Notes: generated by a model from the sequence alone, not told the origin. DNA of 55,325 nt from Streptomyces sp. TRM68367 (GCF_014495685.1 NZ_JACTVI010000051.1:1-55325); one strand, 5' to 3'. Counted from the stretch's first letter, positions 34,716 through 43,445 are shown. Program-made: numbers and translations.

Positions 34716-36239
34716 TCACTCGAACCGCACCGCCAGCAGCACGACGTCCTCGTCGGAGTCCGCCTCGTCCAGCCCGCCCGGCAGCACGGTCCGCAGCACG
34801 TGGTCGGCGATCGCACCTGGATCGCGGCGCAACGCCCTGGGTACCCCGGCCGCCGCCGCGTGCAGCCGGGCGAAGGCCCGGTCGGTGGGGTCGCCGGTGC
34901 GGTGCAGCAGCCCGTCGGTGTAGAGCAGAACCGTCTCTCCAGGTTCGGCCTCGAGCTCCACGCTGGGCGCCTCCCAGCAGGCGAGCATCCCGAGCGGCGC
35001 CGAGACGGAGGTCTCCGCGAACTCCGTACGCCGCTCCCCGATCACCAGCGGCGGGCTGTGCCCGGCCCCGGCCAGCGTGATCTTGCGCAGCGCGGGCTCG
35101 CAGTAGCCGAACAGCGCGGTGGCCGAGCGGGCCGGTTCGGTGAGCCGCAACAGCAGCTCCAGGTCGGACAGGACGGCGACCGGGTCCTCCCCCTCCATCA
35201 CGGCGTACGCGCGCAGGGACGCCCGCAGCCGGCCCATCGCGGCGACCGCGCTGGGCCCGGAGCCGGTGACGGAGCCGACGGCCAGACCGAGCGCGGCGTC
35301 CGGCAGCGGCAGCGCGTCGTACCAGTCGCCGCCGCCGCGCGGCCCGGTGCGGCGCCGGGCGGCGAGCTGCACGCCCGCGATCCGGGGCAGGCGGGTGGGC
35401 AGCAGTTCCTGGGCCATCGTCGCCATGCACGCGCGGGTGCGCTCGACTTCGAGGAGCCGGGCGAGGTGCTCGGTGGCACAGCGCGCGTACAGCCCGACGA
35501 GGTGGCGTCGGCGCGCGTCCGGCTCGGCGGGCTCGGCGTAGAGCCATACGGCGGCGCCGAGGCGGCCGGCCCCCTCGGTGGACAGGGGGAGGGCGTAACT
35601 GGCGGCGTAGCCGAGGCGGGCGGCGACCTCGCGGTGCCGGGGGTCGAGGCCCTTCTCGGCGAACAGGTCGGGTTCGGCGACCTCGGTGTCGCCGCCCGGC
35701 AGCCCGGCTGCTGTGTCGAGGAGCCGCCCGATGGACAGCGCGCTGCGCGGCACGGTCTCGATGTGACCGAGATCGGCCCGCGCGAGGCCCAGGCCGATGG
35801 TCGTGTCCGGGCCGAGTCCGTCGCCGGGTTCCAGGACGACGAGTCCGCGCTGTGCGCCCACGAGGGCGGCTCCCGCGCGCAGCAGTTCCTTCAGCGCCTC
35901 GGTGAGCGCGTCCGTGCGGGCCAGGCGTTCGGTGAGCTCGTGCAGGGTCGTCAGATCCGAGACCCAGCCGGCGAGGCGGTCCTGGAGCAGGGCGCCGGGT
36001 GCGCTCGTGGGGGTTGCCGATGCGGCCGGGGCGCCGCTCGCCGCGACGGGCGCGGCAGTGTGTGCGGGCGGCGGAACCGTTGAATCGATTCCGGCCACTT
36101 TCGGAGGGTGCGGGGCGTTCATGGCGTCCGGCTTTCCGACCGGTGCGTACTGCTCAAAAGCATCGCAAACCCCCATGTCATTCTGCGTCGCTAGCAGTGT
36201 CTCCACATGTACACGCACTCGTGAGGAGATGTCCAGCAT
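34716..36239 (-). CDS. GAF-SpoIIE (PP2C-type) serine phosphatase
   Basis: 507 residues. After a disordered Ala/Pro/Thr-rich N-terminus (about 40-80) come a GAF sensor domain (about 105-260) and a SpoIIE/RsbU PP2C domain (about 285-507) with GGGDWYDALPL, GSVTGSGPSAVAAMGRLRAS, ITLAGAGHSPPLVI and VLLYTDGLL carrying the metal-binding Asp. Such enzymes remove phosphate from anti-anti-sigma factors and so release sigma factors under stress or in development; the GAF ligand is unknown. Its targets may be partners of the HATPase proteins at 31991 and 39703, but no STAS gene is in the window. Confidence 0.92.
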   Translation of the reverse strand: MLDISSRVRVHVETLLATQNDMGVCDAFEQYAPVGKPDAMNAPHPPKVAGIDSTVPPPAHTAAPVAASGAPAASATPTSAPGALLQDRLAGWVSDLTTLHELTERLARTDALTEALKELLRAGAALVGAQRGLVVLEPGDGLGPDTTIGLGLARADLGHIETVPRSALSIGRLLDTAAGLPGGDTEVAEPDLFAEKGLDPRHREVAARLGYAASYALPLSTEGAGRLGAAVWLYAEPAEPDARRRHLVGLYARCATEHLARLLEVERTRACMATMAQELLPTRLPRIAGVQLAARRRTGPRGGGDWYDALPLPDAALGLAVGSVTGSGPSAVAAMGRLRASLRAYAVMEGEDPVAVLSDLELLLRLTEPARSATALFGYCEPALRKITLAGAGHSPPLVIGERRTEFAETSVSAPLGMLACWEAPSVELEAEPGETVLLYTDGLLHRTGDPTDRAFARLHAAAAGVPRALRRDPGAIADHVLRTVLPGGLDEADSDEDVVLLAVRFE

Positions 36240-36754
36240 TGTCCTGCGGGGATTCCTGGTGTCAGAGGGTCCCCGGTGGACTCTCGGGCGATCTCTGTAG
36301 ATCTCTTGCGGAATTGCAAAGTTGGCTCAAAAATACCTCGGGGGACGGGTTACTGCGGTCGACTGGGCTTGCTCCACGGAGCGTCACAGCGGTCGTGATG
36401 GGTACGTACTCGGTAAGGACCAGGGGTGGTTGGGAAGCCGCCCGGAACCTGGCGACCCGCCCGGGCGTCCTATCCACCGACGACCGTGCCCCATCCTCCC
36501 GTGGCGGAGGCGGAGAGAAATACGCGGGACGGCAAACGCCAGACTTCGCCACCCCCACGCCACGCCCGTGCTTTAGCTAGACGCAGTATGGACGGAGCGG
36601 CTGCGGACGCGGCCGACGCCCGGCCCATAGGGGTTTCCCCTTGTCTTGGGGCAGGGGCGTGATGCGCCAACAGGTACGCACAGTGAAGTGATCGACACAT
36701 GATGTGATGTGGACCACGGTGTTGCCGGCGTGCAACGGAAAGGAACGAGCGCTC
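36240..36754. other. Long divergent promoter region
   Basis: About 515 bases between two divergent genes without a convincing open frame. It is less GC-rich near 36300-36340. It holds a TTGC-N6-GCAA inverted repeat at 36306-36319, close to where the SpoIIE-type gene's promoter should be, and repeated GATGTG near 36700-36712 before the primase-like gene. GGAAAGGAAC at 36737-36746 is that gene's ribosome site. Confidence 0.5.
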
Positions 36755-37420
36755 ATGCGCGAGATCCTCGGAAGGCGACGCAGGCTCCTGTCCCAGCGCA
36801 GCGACGGGAGGCCTGAGTTGCTCAGCGCGGCCCTGACCTTCGCCACGGAATGGCAGTGGCCCGTACTCCCGGGCGCAGCGGCCGACCCGGCGGGGCGCTC
36901 CCGCTGTGGCTGCCCCGACCCGGACTGCACGGTGCCCGGCGCACATCCGTTCGACCCCGGCCTCCTCGCGGCCACCACCGACGCCCGCATGGTGCACTGG
37001 TGGTGGGCCAACCGGCCCACGGCGCCGATCATCCTCGCCACCGGGGGCAACGCCCCGTGCGCGGTCTCCCTGCCCGCCCTGCCGGCCGCCCAGGCCCTCG
37101 CCGCGCTCGACCGCGTCGGCATGCGGCTCGGCCCGGTCGTCAGCTCGCCCACCCGCTGGGCGATCCTCGTCAAGCCGTACTCCATGGAGCAGCTGGGCGA
37201 GCTGCTGTACGCCAAGGACTTCGTCCCCGGCTCCCTCCGCTTCCACGGCAGCGGCGGCTACATCGCGCTGCCGCCCTCCGAGACCGGCCAGGGCGCCATC
37301 GGCTGGGAGCGCGCCCCGTTGCCCGGTTCCGCTTCGCCGTGGGTGCCGGACGTGGAGGCCGTGGTGGACGCCATGGTCGAGGCCCTCACTCGTACGGGTG
37401 TGAGCGCGCCCGAGTTGTAG
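36755..37420 (+). CDS. Short primase/polymerase-like protein
   Basis: 221 residues from ATG 36755 (MREILGRRRRLLSQRSDGRP). The pattern ALTFATEWQWPVLPGAAADP, then CGCPDPDCTVPGAHPFDPGL and VHWWWANRPTAPIILATGG, is that of the bifunctional primase-polymerase N-terminal domain found in plasmids, phages and Streptomyces chromosomal proteins. It lacks a helicase domain and clear catalytic acidic triad, so its function is uncertain; the Cys/His cluster may bind zinc. Chromosomal relatives are widely conserved in Streptomyces with no known role to me. Confidence 0.75.
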   Translation: MREILGRRRRLLSQRSDGRPELLSAALTFATEWQWPVLPGAAADPAGRSRCGCPDPDCTVPGAHPFDPGLLAATTDARMVHWWWANRPTAPIILATGGNAPCAVSLPALPAAQALAALDRVGMRLGPVVSSPTRWAILVKPYSMEQLGELLYAKDFVPGSLRFHGSGGYIALPPSETGQGAIGWERAPLPGSASPWVPDVEAVVDAMVEALTRTGVSAPEL

Positions 37421-37475
37421 GAAGTGTCGGGCGCGCGCAGGCCGGGCGCCCGCCCCGGATCGTTATCGTCCGGCC

Positions 37476-38279
37476 ATGGTGCGTCATTCCGCGGGACACA
37501 GAGCCGCGGGACACAGAGCTGCGGCACATGGAGCCAGGGCACACGGAGTCAGGGCACACAGAGCCGGGGGACAGAGAGCCGCGGCACACAAAGCCGTGGC
37601 ACGCAGAGTTCCGCCGGATCCGCGCGGCGGCGGGCCGGATCCGCGCAGGGTCCGGCTGCTCGCCCTCCTGGCCGTCGTGGTGTGCGCGGTCGCGCTGCCG
37701 CTCGCCGCGGCGTCCGCGGGCTCGGTGGCCCCGGAGGGCCCCGGGCGGTCCGCCGGTTCCGCGGCCGGCGAGGACCGTACCGCCGGTTCCCTGGCCGAGA
37801 AGAACCGCTCCGCCGTACGACCCTCTCCGCGGCCCGCGCGCTCGTCGCCCGCCCCGGACGCTCCGCGCGGCGACGCGAAGGCACCCTCCGCCGACCCCGA
37901 CACCTCCCCGCTGCCGCTCGGCCTCGGGCCGGCCACCGCCGTGCGCTGCGGTCCCGAACTCACCTCCCCCGACGGCATCGAGGCGCAGACCTGTGTCGTC
38001 ACGCAGGGCGACGACAGCTGGGCGCGGACCTACTACCGCAATGCGACGGGCGAGGCCCTCGACGCCGTACTGAGCTTCATGGGACCCGGCGGCCGTACCG
38101 TCCGGATGCACTGCGCCGTGGGCGCCGAGGACGAGCCGGGCACCTGCGAGACACCCCGGGAGCGGCTGCGGGGCGAACCGGCCGCGTACACCGCGGTCGC
38201 CGAGTTCGCGCGGCGGGCCGGGAGCGGGCCGCTGCTGCTGCGCTCGGGCAGCAACTCGCCCACGGAAGCGGGCAGTTGA
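37476..38279 (+). CDS. Secreted/membrane-anchored protein with His-rich N-terminal repeats
   Basis: 267 residues from ATG 37476. The first 45 residues are eight pentapeptides related to AGHRA, encoded by a 15-bp minisatellite. A single hydrophobic segment follows (VRLLALLAVVVCAVALPLAA, about 59-80), then a Pro/Ser/Ala-rich region and a compact C-terminal domain with Cys pairs (VRCGPELTSPDGIEAQTCVV; RMHCAVGAEDEPGTCETPRE), likely extracellular and disulfide-bonded. A GTG at 37596 would start after the repeats and give a normal signal peptide, so the repeats may be leader DNA. Function unknown. Confidence 0.65.
   Translation: MVRHSAGHRAAGHRAAAHGARAHGVRAHRAGGQRAAAHKAVARRVPPDPRGGGPDPRRVRLLALLAVVVCAVALPLAAASAGSVAPEGPGRSAGSAAGEDRTAGSLAEKNRSAVRPSPRPARSSPAPDAPRGDAKAPSADPDTSPLPLGLGPATAVRCGPELTSPDGIEAQTCVVTQGDDSWARTYYRNATGEALDAVLSFMGPGGRTVRMHCAVGAEDEPGTCETPRERLRGEPAAYTAVAEFARRAGSGPLLLRSGSNSPTEAGS
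37491..37610 (+). repeat. 15-bp minisatellite, eight units
   Basis: Eight consecutive 15-base units related to GCGGGACACAGAGCC. Units 1 and 2 differ at one base; later units drift (GCGGCACATGGAGCC, AGGGCACACAGAGCC). The period is a multiple of three, and all three forward frames stay open through it. It encodes AGHRA-type pentapeptides in the frame of the gene at 37476. Confidence 0.9.
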
Positions 38280-38322
38280 CGGACGGCTGCGTTCTGTACA
38301 CAGTGCCGCAGCACGGAAAGAA

Positions 38323-38360
38323 CCCGGTTGCTGGCGACGGGGGATGCACCAGCAACCGGG
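38323..38360. terminator. Bidirectional hairpin terminator
   Basis: CCCGGTTGCTGG at 38323-38334 pairs perfectly with 38349-38360 (12 bp, 14-base loop). It lies between the convergent secreted-protein gene and the DUF5926 gene and probably ends both transcripts. Confidence 0.8.
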
Positions 38361-38526
38361 CTATTGGAACGGTAACAAGAGATCGGCGGTTCGCAAATTC
38401 CGTCTCGGGCTTTCAAGTCACCGACTGGCCTGTCTTCGACGGGAATTGTGCCCCGAGGCACCGACCCGCGCGCACGGCGTGTCGGCTGACCGGTTGGTCA
38501 GCCGATGCGCATGCCGTCGAGGCCTG

Positions 38527-39516
38527 TCAACTGAGCGTGACCTGCCGGTTGGTGAGGCCGCCGCGGGCGCGGCGCTCGTCGCCGGTGAGTGGAGCGTCGG
38601 TCGCCAGGGCCTCGGCGAGGCGCTCGGCGAACTCGGCCGCCGGCTTCTCGATGTCCTCGGCGCCGACGCCGCTCGGCAGGTCCCAGACCGGCACCGTAAG
38701 CCCGTGAGCGCGGAAGGAGCCCACCAGACGGGTGCCCTCGCCGAGGTTCGAGCGGCCCGCCGCGTGCAGGCGCGCGAGCGCGTCCAGAAGCTGCTCCTCG
38801 GAGTGCGGCATGACCCAGCGCAGGTGGTTCTTCTCCGGCGTCTCGCACCAGTAGGCCGCCTGGACGCCCTGGAGCCTGACGGTCGGGATGGCCGCGGCGT
38901 TGGCCCGCTCCAGGGAGGCGGTCACCTCCGGCGTGGCGTTCTCCGGGTCCGGCACCCAGAACTCGAAGCCCGGGTGCACGACTGGCTCGAACACGCCTTC
39001 CGGGTCGAACAGATCCTGCAGCCGCGGACCCTCGGCGGGAGCGCGGCGGCCCTGTACCGGGGTGCCGGGCTGCGCCTCAAGGGCGCGCTGGAGGGTGTCG
39101 GCGAGGTCGCGGCTGATGTCGCCCGACGCCGTGTCGTTCTGCAGGCCGAGCAGCACCGAGCCGTCGTCGCGGCGCAGGGCGGGCCAGGCCATCGGCAGCA
39201 CCGTGGCGAGCGTGACCGACGGGACGCCTTCGGGCAGGTCTTCCTTCAGGGTCAGGCCGACCGTGGCCGCCGGGACCAGTTCGCGCAGCGCCACCCAGTC
39301 GCACTCGCCCGGCAGTCCCTCGAACGGGCGCTGCACCAGCTCGGTCACGGCGTGCGCGGCGGCCCGGCCGTGGCAGGCCTTGTAGCGGCGGCCGCTGCCG
39401 CAGGGGCAGGGTTCGCGGGCGCCGACAACCGGAATGTCTCCATCAGCGCCTGCGGCGCGGGCCCCGCCACTGAGCTGCGGGCGCTTGGCCTTCGTCTGGG
39501 GTCGCTTCTTGGCCAT
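38527..39516 (-). CDS. DUF5926 protein with SEC-C zinc motif
   Basis: 329 residues. Near the N-terminus is a SEC-C zinc-binding motif, EPCPCGSGRRYKACHG, of the type found at the SecA tail. The rest is a conserved actinobacterial domain (DUF5926) containing FVPD-like and FEFWVPDPENATPEV stretches. The basic start MAKKRPQTKAKRPQ suggests nucleic acid or ribosome contact, but no function is known to me. Start ATG 39516 is consistent with the family. Confidence 0.85.
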   Translation of the reverse strand: MAKKRPQTKAKRPQLSGGARAAGADGDIPVVGAREPCPCGSGRRYKACHGRAAAHAVTELVQRPFEGLPGECDWVALRELVPAATVGLTLKEDLPEGVPSVTLATVLPMAWPALRRDDGSVLLGLQNDTASGDISRDLADTLQRALEAQPGTPVQGRRAPAEGPRLQDLFDPEGVFEPVVHPGFEFWVPDPENATPEVTASLERANAAAIPTVRLQGVQAAYWCETPEKNHLRWVMPHSEEQLLDALARLHAAGRSNLGEGTRLVGSFRAHGLTVPVWDLPSGVGAEDIEKPAAEFAERLAEALATDAPLTGDERRARGGLTNRQVTLS

Positions 39517-39590
39517 CGTGGGTGTCTCCCGGTTACGGCTCGTCTCGTACGGCGCGAGCCTAGCCGTTCGTACGAGAGCCCACCGGACCC

Positions 39591-39599
39591 TGTGGACAA
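39591..39599 (-). other. Single perfect DnaA box
   Basis: TGTGGACAA, the reverse complement of TTGTCCACA, in the gap upstream of the DUF5926 gene. It is isolated, with no second box within 200 bases that I can see. Confidence 0.5.
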
Positions 39600-39702
39600 C
39601 GGGACGGCCTGCGGACGACGCCGGGTCGGTCGGCCAAGGTCAGCCGTGGTCGGCGAGACGGCCGGTCCTTGTCGGCCCTGTCGGCCGGTCCGGGCCGGCC
39701 GG

Positions 39703-40341
39703 TCAGTCCAGGTCGTCGAACGCGTCCGCGAAGTCGAGGCCGGGTATCTCGGACACCGTCGGGGCCGTCACGCGCGCGGCGAAGTCGTCGCGGCGGTGTC
39801 CGGCGTCCGGGTCGTGCACGTCGTCATGCACGACGACCCAGACCGTGACCTCGCCCCGGATGTCGTCCCGTACGCCCCAGTCGTCGGCCAGCGCGGTGAT
39901 GATGTTCAGCCCGCGGCCGCCGTGCGCGGTGACCGACGGGGTGGCCGGAGCCGGGCGGGTCGGGCCGCCGCCGTCCGTGACCTCGACGATGAGCCGACCG
40001 CTCGGATCCACCCGCCACGCGGCCCGGACGTCGCCGTCCCCGGCCAGGGCGTCGCCGAGTGGGCGGCCGTGTTTGCACGCATTGCTCAAGAGTTCGGAAA
40101 GGATCAGTACGGCGTCGTCGATGACCGATTCCGCCACGCCACCGCTGCGCAGCTGCTCACGCATCCGGTGTCGCGCTTCCCCCACGCCCGCAGGGCCATG
40201 GGGTACGGCCATGCTCGACGACGTGGGCACCTCCTGTGCCACCACCAACGCCACCCCCGAGACCTCCTTCGCCCCACGCCACGGTGTGGATGCCCCATTG
40301 GCCTGTACCGGAAACCGGCCAATCCATGTCCCGTGACGCAT
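39703..40341 (-). CDS. HATPase-domain regulatory protein (anti-sigma kinase type)
   Basis: 212 residues from ATG 40341 (MRHGTWIGRFPVQANGASTP). The GHKL ATPase signatures are the N box DDAVLILSELLSNACKHGRP, the G1 box EVTDGGGPTRP and the G2 box GGRGLNIITALADDWGV. The N-terminal 50 residues are an extra segment not found in RsbW, and the tail is acidic (DFADAFDDLD). No Shine-Dalgarno site precedes the ATG; an internal ATG (MAVPHGPAGVGEARHRMREQ) is an alternative. It should act on sigma-factor or STAS partners that are not nearby. Confidence 0.87.
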   Translation of the reverse strand: MRHGTWIGRFPVQANGASTPWRGAKEVSGVALVVAQEVPTSSSMAVPHGPAGVGEARHRMREQLRSGGVAESVIDDAVLILSELLSNACKHGRPLGDALAGDGDVRAAWRVDPSGRLIVEVTDGGGPTRPAPATPSVTAHGGRGLNIITALADDWGVRDDIRGEVTVWVVVHDDVHDPDAGHRRDDFAARVTAPTVSEIPGLDFADAFDDLD

Positions 40342-40463
40342 TCGACACGATCGACTACGATCCGAACGCGCTGGAGCACTCCCGGTAACCGGAAGGCCAT
40401 GTCCGAGTAGCCGGCGGCCCCTCCGGCCGCCGGGCGCCAGCTGTCGCCGGAGGTCCCCTTCGG

Positions 40464-41291
40464 TCAGCGGCCGAGCTGGTCCAGCACCGCGCGCGGGCGG
40501 TTGGTGATGATGGCGTCGACGCCGAGGCCGGCGCACAGCTCCACGTCCTCTGGCTCGTTCACGGTCCAGACGTGCACCTGGTGGCCGGCCTGCTTCCAGC
40601 GCTCCACGTATGCGGGGTGATTGCGCACGATCCGCATCGAGGGCCCCGCGATTCCGACGCCCGCGGGCAGCCGCCCGTCCCGCAGCCGGGGCGAGACGAA
40701 CTGCATCAGGTAGACCGTCGGCAGCGTCGGCGAGGCGGCCCGCACGCGGTGCAGCGAGCGCGCCGAGAAGCTCATCACGCGCACCGGGGAGGCGGCGGGC
40801 GTGGCCGGTGCGTTGAGCCCGAACCGCTTGAGCAGCATCAGCAGCCGCTCCTCGACCTGCCCCGCCCAGCGCGTGGGGTGCTTGGTCTCGATGGCCAGCT
40901 CCACCCGGCGGTCCGCGTCGGCGACGAGTCTCAGCAGCCGCTCCAGGGTGAGGACGGAGGTCGCCTCCCGGTCCTCCGGTCGGTGCTCCCAGTCGGGCTC
41001 CTCGTCCCGGCCGTTGAAGGCGTCGCGGGTCTTCCGGGAGCCGAAGTCCAGGGCCGCGAGATCGGCCAGCTCCAGCGCGGAGACCGCGCCGCGGCCGTTC
41101 GACGTACGGTTGACACGTCGGTCGTGGACGCACACGAGGTGGCCGTCGGCCGTCAGGCGCACATCGCATTCGAGGGCGTCGGCACCGTCCTCGACGGCCT
41201 TGGTGTACGCGGCCAGGGTGTGTTCGGGGGCGTCTTCGGAGGCTCCGCGGTGGGCGACGACCTGGATGTGGTGCTGTCGTGCGTGGGTCAC
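40464..41291 (-). CDS. glpQ: Glycerophosphodiester phosphodiesterase
   Basis: 275 residues from GTG 41291 (VTHARQHHIQVVAHRGASED). The GDPD TIM barrel shows HRGASEDAPEHTLAAY with the catalytic His, the metal ligands in ALECDVRLTADGHLVCVHD, and the C-terminal VHVWTVNEPEDVELCAGLGV. It hydrolyses glycerophosphodiesters to glycerol-3-phosphate and an alcohol. No signal peptide is present, so it appears cytoplasmic, unlike secreted GlpQ. Confidence 0.92.
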   Translation of the reverse strand: MTHARQHHIQVVAHRGASEDAPEHTLAAYTKAVEDGADALECDVRLTADGHLVCVHDRRVNRTSNGRGAVSALELADLAALDFGSRKTRDAFNGRDEEPDWEHRPEDREATSVLTLERLLRLVADADRRVELAIETKHPTRWAGQVEERLLMLLKRFGLNAPATPAASPVRVMSFSARSLHRVRAASPTLPTVYLMQFVSPRLRDGRLPAGVGIAGPSMRIVRNHPAYVERWKQAGHQVHVWTVNEPEDVELCAGLGVDAIITNRPRAVLDQLGR

Positions 41292-41524
41292 CGCGTCATG
41301 GTGCCACCGTGCGGGGGTAGGCGTGCGGGCGGAGGCGTCGAGGTTGCATCCTTTTTGTCTGACATGACCTATATAAAGAATGGCCGGGGACCCACAGGCA
41401 CCGCTTATGGTGCCCTGACGGGCCGTGGGAAAAGCTGACGGCATACAAAAAGACATGTGCGGTGGCATCGCGTCGGCTCGTTGACCAGCACGAACGAGCG
41501 CGACAGATTGCGACCGCCTACGAT

Positions 41525-41564
41525 TGAGTCCGATTAAATCTGATTAAGTCCGATTAAGTCCGAT
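41525..41564. repeat. Tandem 10-bp repeats upstream of the HtrA gene
   Basis: Four adjacent decamers ending in GAT: TGAGTCCGAT, TAAATCTGAT, TAAGTCCGAT, TAAGTCCGAT. They are AT-rich, one helical turn apart, and stop 40 bases before the protease start, within the expected promoter region. This phasing suits a regulator that binds one face of the DNA. Confidence 0.75.
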
Positions 41565-41604
41565 CGAACCGAGAAGAAACAGCCGTGGATCGAGGAGAGA
41601 AGCT

Positions 41605-43152
41605 GTGAGCACCGAGAACGAGGGCGCCGCGGTACCGCCGGCCCCGTCCGCACCTCCCGTGCCGGTGGATGCTCCCGCTGCTCCGGCGCCCCAGGAGCGC
41701 ACGGCTGCCAACGGAGAGGCTCCGACGGCCCCCATGCCGCCCGTTCCCCCCGGCGCCCCGCCGGCCCCGCAGCAGGACCCCGCGCACACACCGAACGGTG
41801 CGCACATGCAGGCCTCCCAGGGAGGCGACCCCAACAGTCCCCAGGGCCCCACCGACCCTGCGGGAAGCGCCCCGCAGGGCAACCCCGCGCCGGCCGGTTC
41901 CGGGTCGGCCCCCGATCCCTCCTGGCCGCCCCCGCCGCCGCCCGCCCCGCCGTACGGCGACGGCGGGGGCGGTTCGGGCGGGGGCTGGGGAACGCCGTAC
42001 CCCCAGCAGCCGCCTGCCCCGAAGTCCGGCCGCGGACGCGGCGGCCTGGTCGCGGCGGTCCTGGTGGCCGCGCTCGTCGCGGGCGGCCTGGGCGGCGGTC
42101 TCGGCTACACCCTGGCCGAGAACAACGACAGCAGCACCGGTTCCACGACCGTTTCCGCCTCCGACAGCGGCGGCCAGGTCAAGCGCGACTCCGGCACGAT
42201 CGCGGGCGTGGCCGCCAAGGCGCTGCCGAGCACGGTCACCATCGAGGCCGAGAGCAACAGCGGCGAGGGCGGCACCGGCACCGGCTTCGTCTTCGACACC
42301 CAGGGCCACATCCTCACCAACAACCACGTGGTGGCGGGCGCGGTCGACGGCGGCAAGCTCACCGCGACCTTCCCCAACGGCAAGAAGTACGACGCCGAGG
42401 TGATCGGCCACGCGCAGGGCTACGACGTCGCGGTCATCAAGCTCAAGAACGCCCCGTCGGATCTCAGGCCGCTCACGCTCGGCGACTCCGACAAGGTGGC
42501 CGTGGGCGACTCCACGATCGCCATCGGCGCTCCCTTCGGCCTCTCCAACACGGTGACCACGGGCATCATCAGCGCCAAGAACCGCCCGGTGGCCTCCAGC
42601 GACGGCAGCGGCAGCCAGGCGTCCGCGTCGTACCTGAGCGCCCTGCAGACGGACGCCTCGATCAACCCGGGCAACTCCGGCGGGCCGCTGCTGGACGCGC
42701 AGGGCAATGTCATCGGCATCAACTCCGCGATCCAGTCCACCAGCAACGGCGGCTTCGGCACCGGCCAGTCGGGCTCGATCGGCCTGGGCTTCGCCATCCC
42801 GATCAACCAGGCCAAGTACGTCGCCCAGGAGCTGATCAAGACGGGCAAGCCGGTGTATGCCAAGATCGGCGCGTCGGTCTCCCTCGGGGACTCCACCGGC
42901 GGCGCGCAGATCACCAGCCAGGGCACCGGCGGCGCCGAGCCGGTCGAGCCGGGCGGCCCCGCCGACAAGGCCGGCCTCAAGCCCGGCGACGTCATCACCA
43001 AGCTCGACGACCGGGTGATCGACTCCGGCCCGACCCTGATCGGCGAGATCTGGACCCACAAGCCCGGCGACAAGGTCACGATCACCTACGAACGCGGCGG
43101 CAAGCAGCACACCGTCGAGGTCACCCTGGGCTCCCGCGTCGGCGACAACTGA
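41605..43152 (+). CDS. Membrane-anchored HtrA/DegP-type serine protease with PDZ
   Basis: 515 residues. A long Pro/Ala-rich cytoplasmic N-terminus (1-140) precedes one membrane helix (VAAVLVAALVAGGLGGGLGY, about 149-168). The trypsin-like domain has the catalytic triad H241 in LTNNHVVAGA, D274 in YDVAVIKLK and S358 in NPGNSGGPL. A PDZ domain ends the protein (GPADKAGLKPGDVITKLDD). It acts outside the membrane in protein quality control. The GTG start follows GAGGAGAG. Decamer repeats upstream may mediate stress control. Confidence 0.95.
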   Translation: MSTENEGAAVPPAPSAPPVPVDAPAAPAPQERTAANGEAPTAPMPPVPPGAPPAPQQDPAHTPNGAHMQASQGGDPNSPQGPTDPAGSAPQGNPAPAGSGSAPDPSWPPPPPPAPPYGDGGGGSGGGWGTPYPQQPPAPKSGRGRGGLVAAVLVAALVAGGLGGGLGYTLAENNDSSTGSTTVSASDSGGQVKRDSGTIAGVAAKALPSTVTIEAESNSGEGGTGTGFVFDTQGHILTNNHVVAGAVDGGKLTATFPNGKKYDAEVIGHAQGYDVAVIKLKNAPSDLRPLTLGDSDKVAVGDSTIAIGAPFGLSNTVTTGIISAKNRPVASSDGSGSQASASYLSALQTDASINPGNSGGPLLDAQGNVIGINSAIQSTSNGGFGTGQSGSIGLGFAIPINQAKYVAQELIKTGKPVYAKIGASVSLGDSTGGAQITSQGTGGAEPVEPGGPADKAGLKPGDVITKLDDRVIDSGPTLIGEIWTHKPGDKVTITYERGGKQHTVEVTLGSRVGDN

Positions 43153-43216
43153 CCGGCACACGCGCGTGCCGACCCGTTACCCTTGTCCCCGCGCCGCCGA
43201 TAAACGGCCGGCGCGG

Positions 43217-43305
43217 GGAGGCGTGCCCGAGCGGCCGAAGGGAACGGTCTTGAAAACCGTAGTGGCGTGAGAACGTCACCGTGGGTTCGAATCCCACCGC
43301 CTCCG
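43217..43305 (+). tRNA. tRNA-Ser (UGA)
   Basis: Canonical class II serine tRNA. Acceptor GGAGGCG/CGCCTCC, D-arm GCCCGAGCGGCCGAAGGG, anticodon stem ACGGT/ACCGT with loop CTTGAAA (anticodon TGA), a variable arm, T-arm GTGGG-TTCGAAT-CCCAC, discriminator G73. CCA is not encoded. Its 3' end is the likely integration site of the element that follows. Confidence 0.95.
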
Positions 43306-43326
43306 CAGGTCAGAGACGTGCTGGTC

Positions 43327-43361
43327 AGAAGGGGTGTCCCTCGCTGAGGGGCGCCCCTTCT
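43327..43361. terminator. Two-part hairpin after tRNA-Ser
   Basis: AGAAGGGG at 43327-43334 pairs with CCCCTTCT at 43354-43361; inside it CCCTC pairs with GAGGG around a GCT loop. It lies 20 bases past the tRNA and is its probable terminator. Confidence 0.75.
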
Positions 43362-43415
43362 GCGTGGGGCCTGTCTCACCTTGATCCGGGCCTATCGCGT
43401 TGTGGATCACTGCGT

Positions 43416-43445
43416 GTGGACCAGGCGTGGACCAGATCGTGGACC
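43416..43445 (+). repeat. Three GTGGACC direct repeats, candidate integrase arm sites
   Basis: GTGGACC at 43416, 43427 and 43439, spaced 11 and 12 bases, with a degenerate GTGGATC at 43402. Such helically phased short repeats beside a tRNA end resemble tyrosine-integrase arm-type sites. The same repeats could also be chance. Confidence 0.5.
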
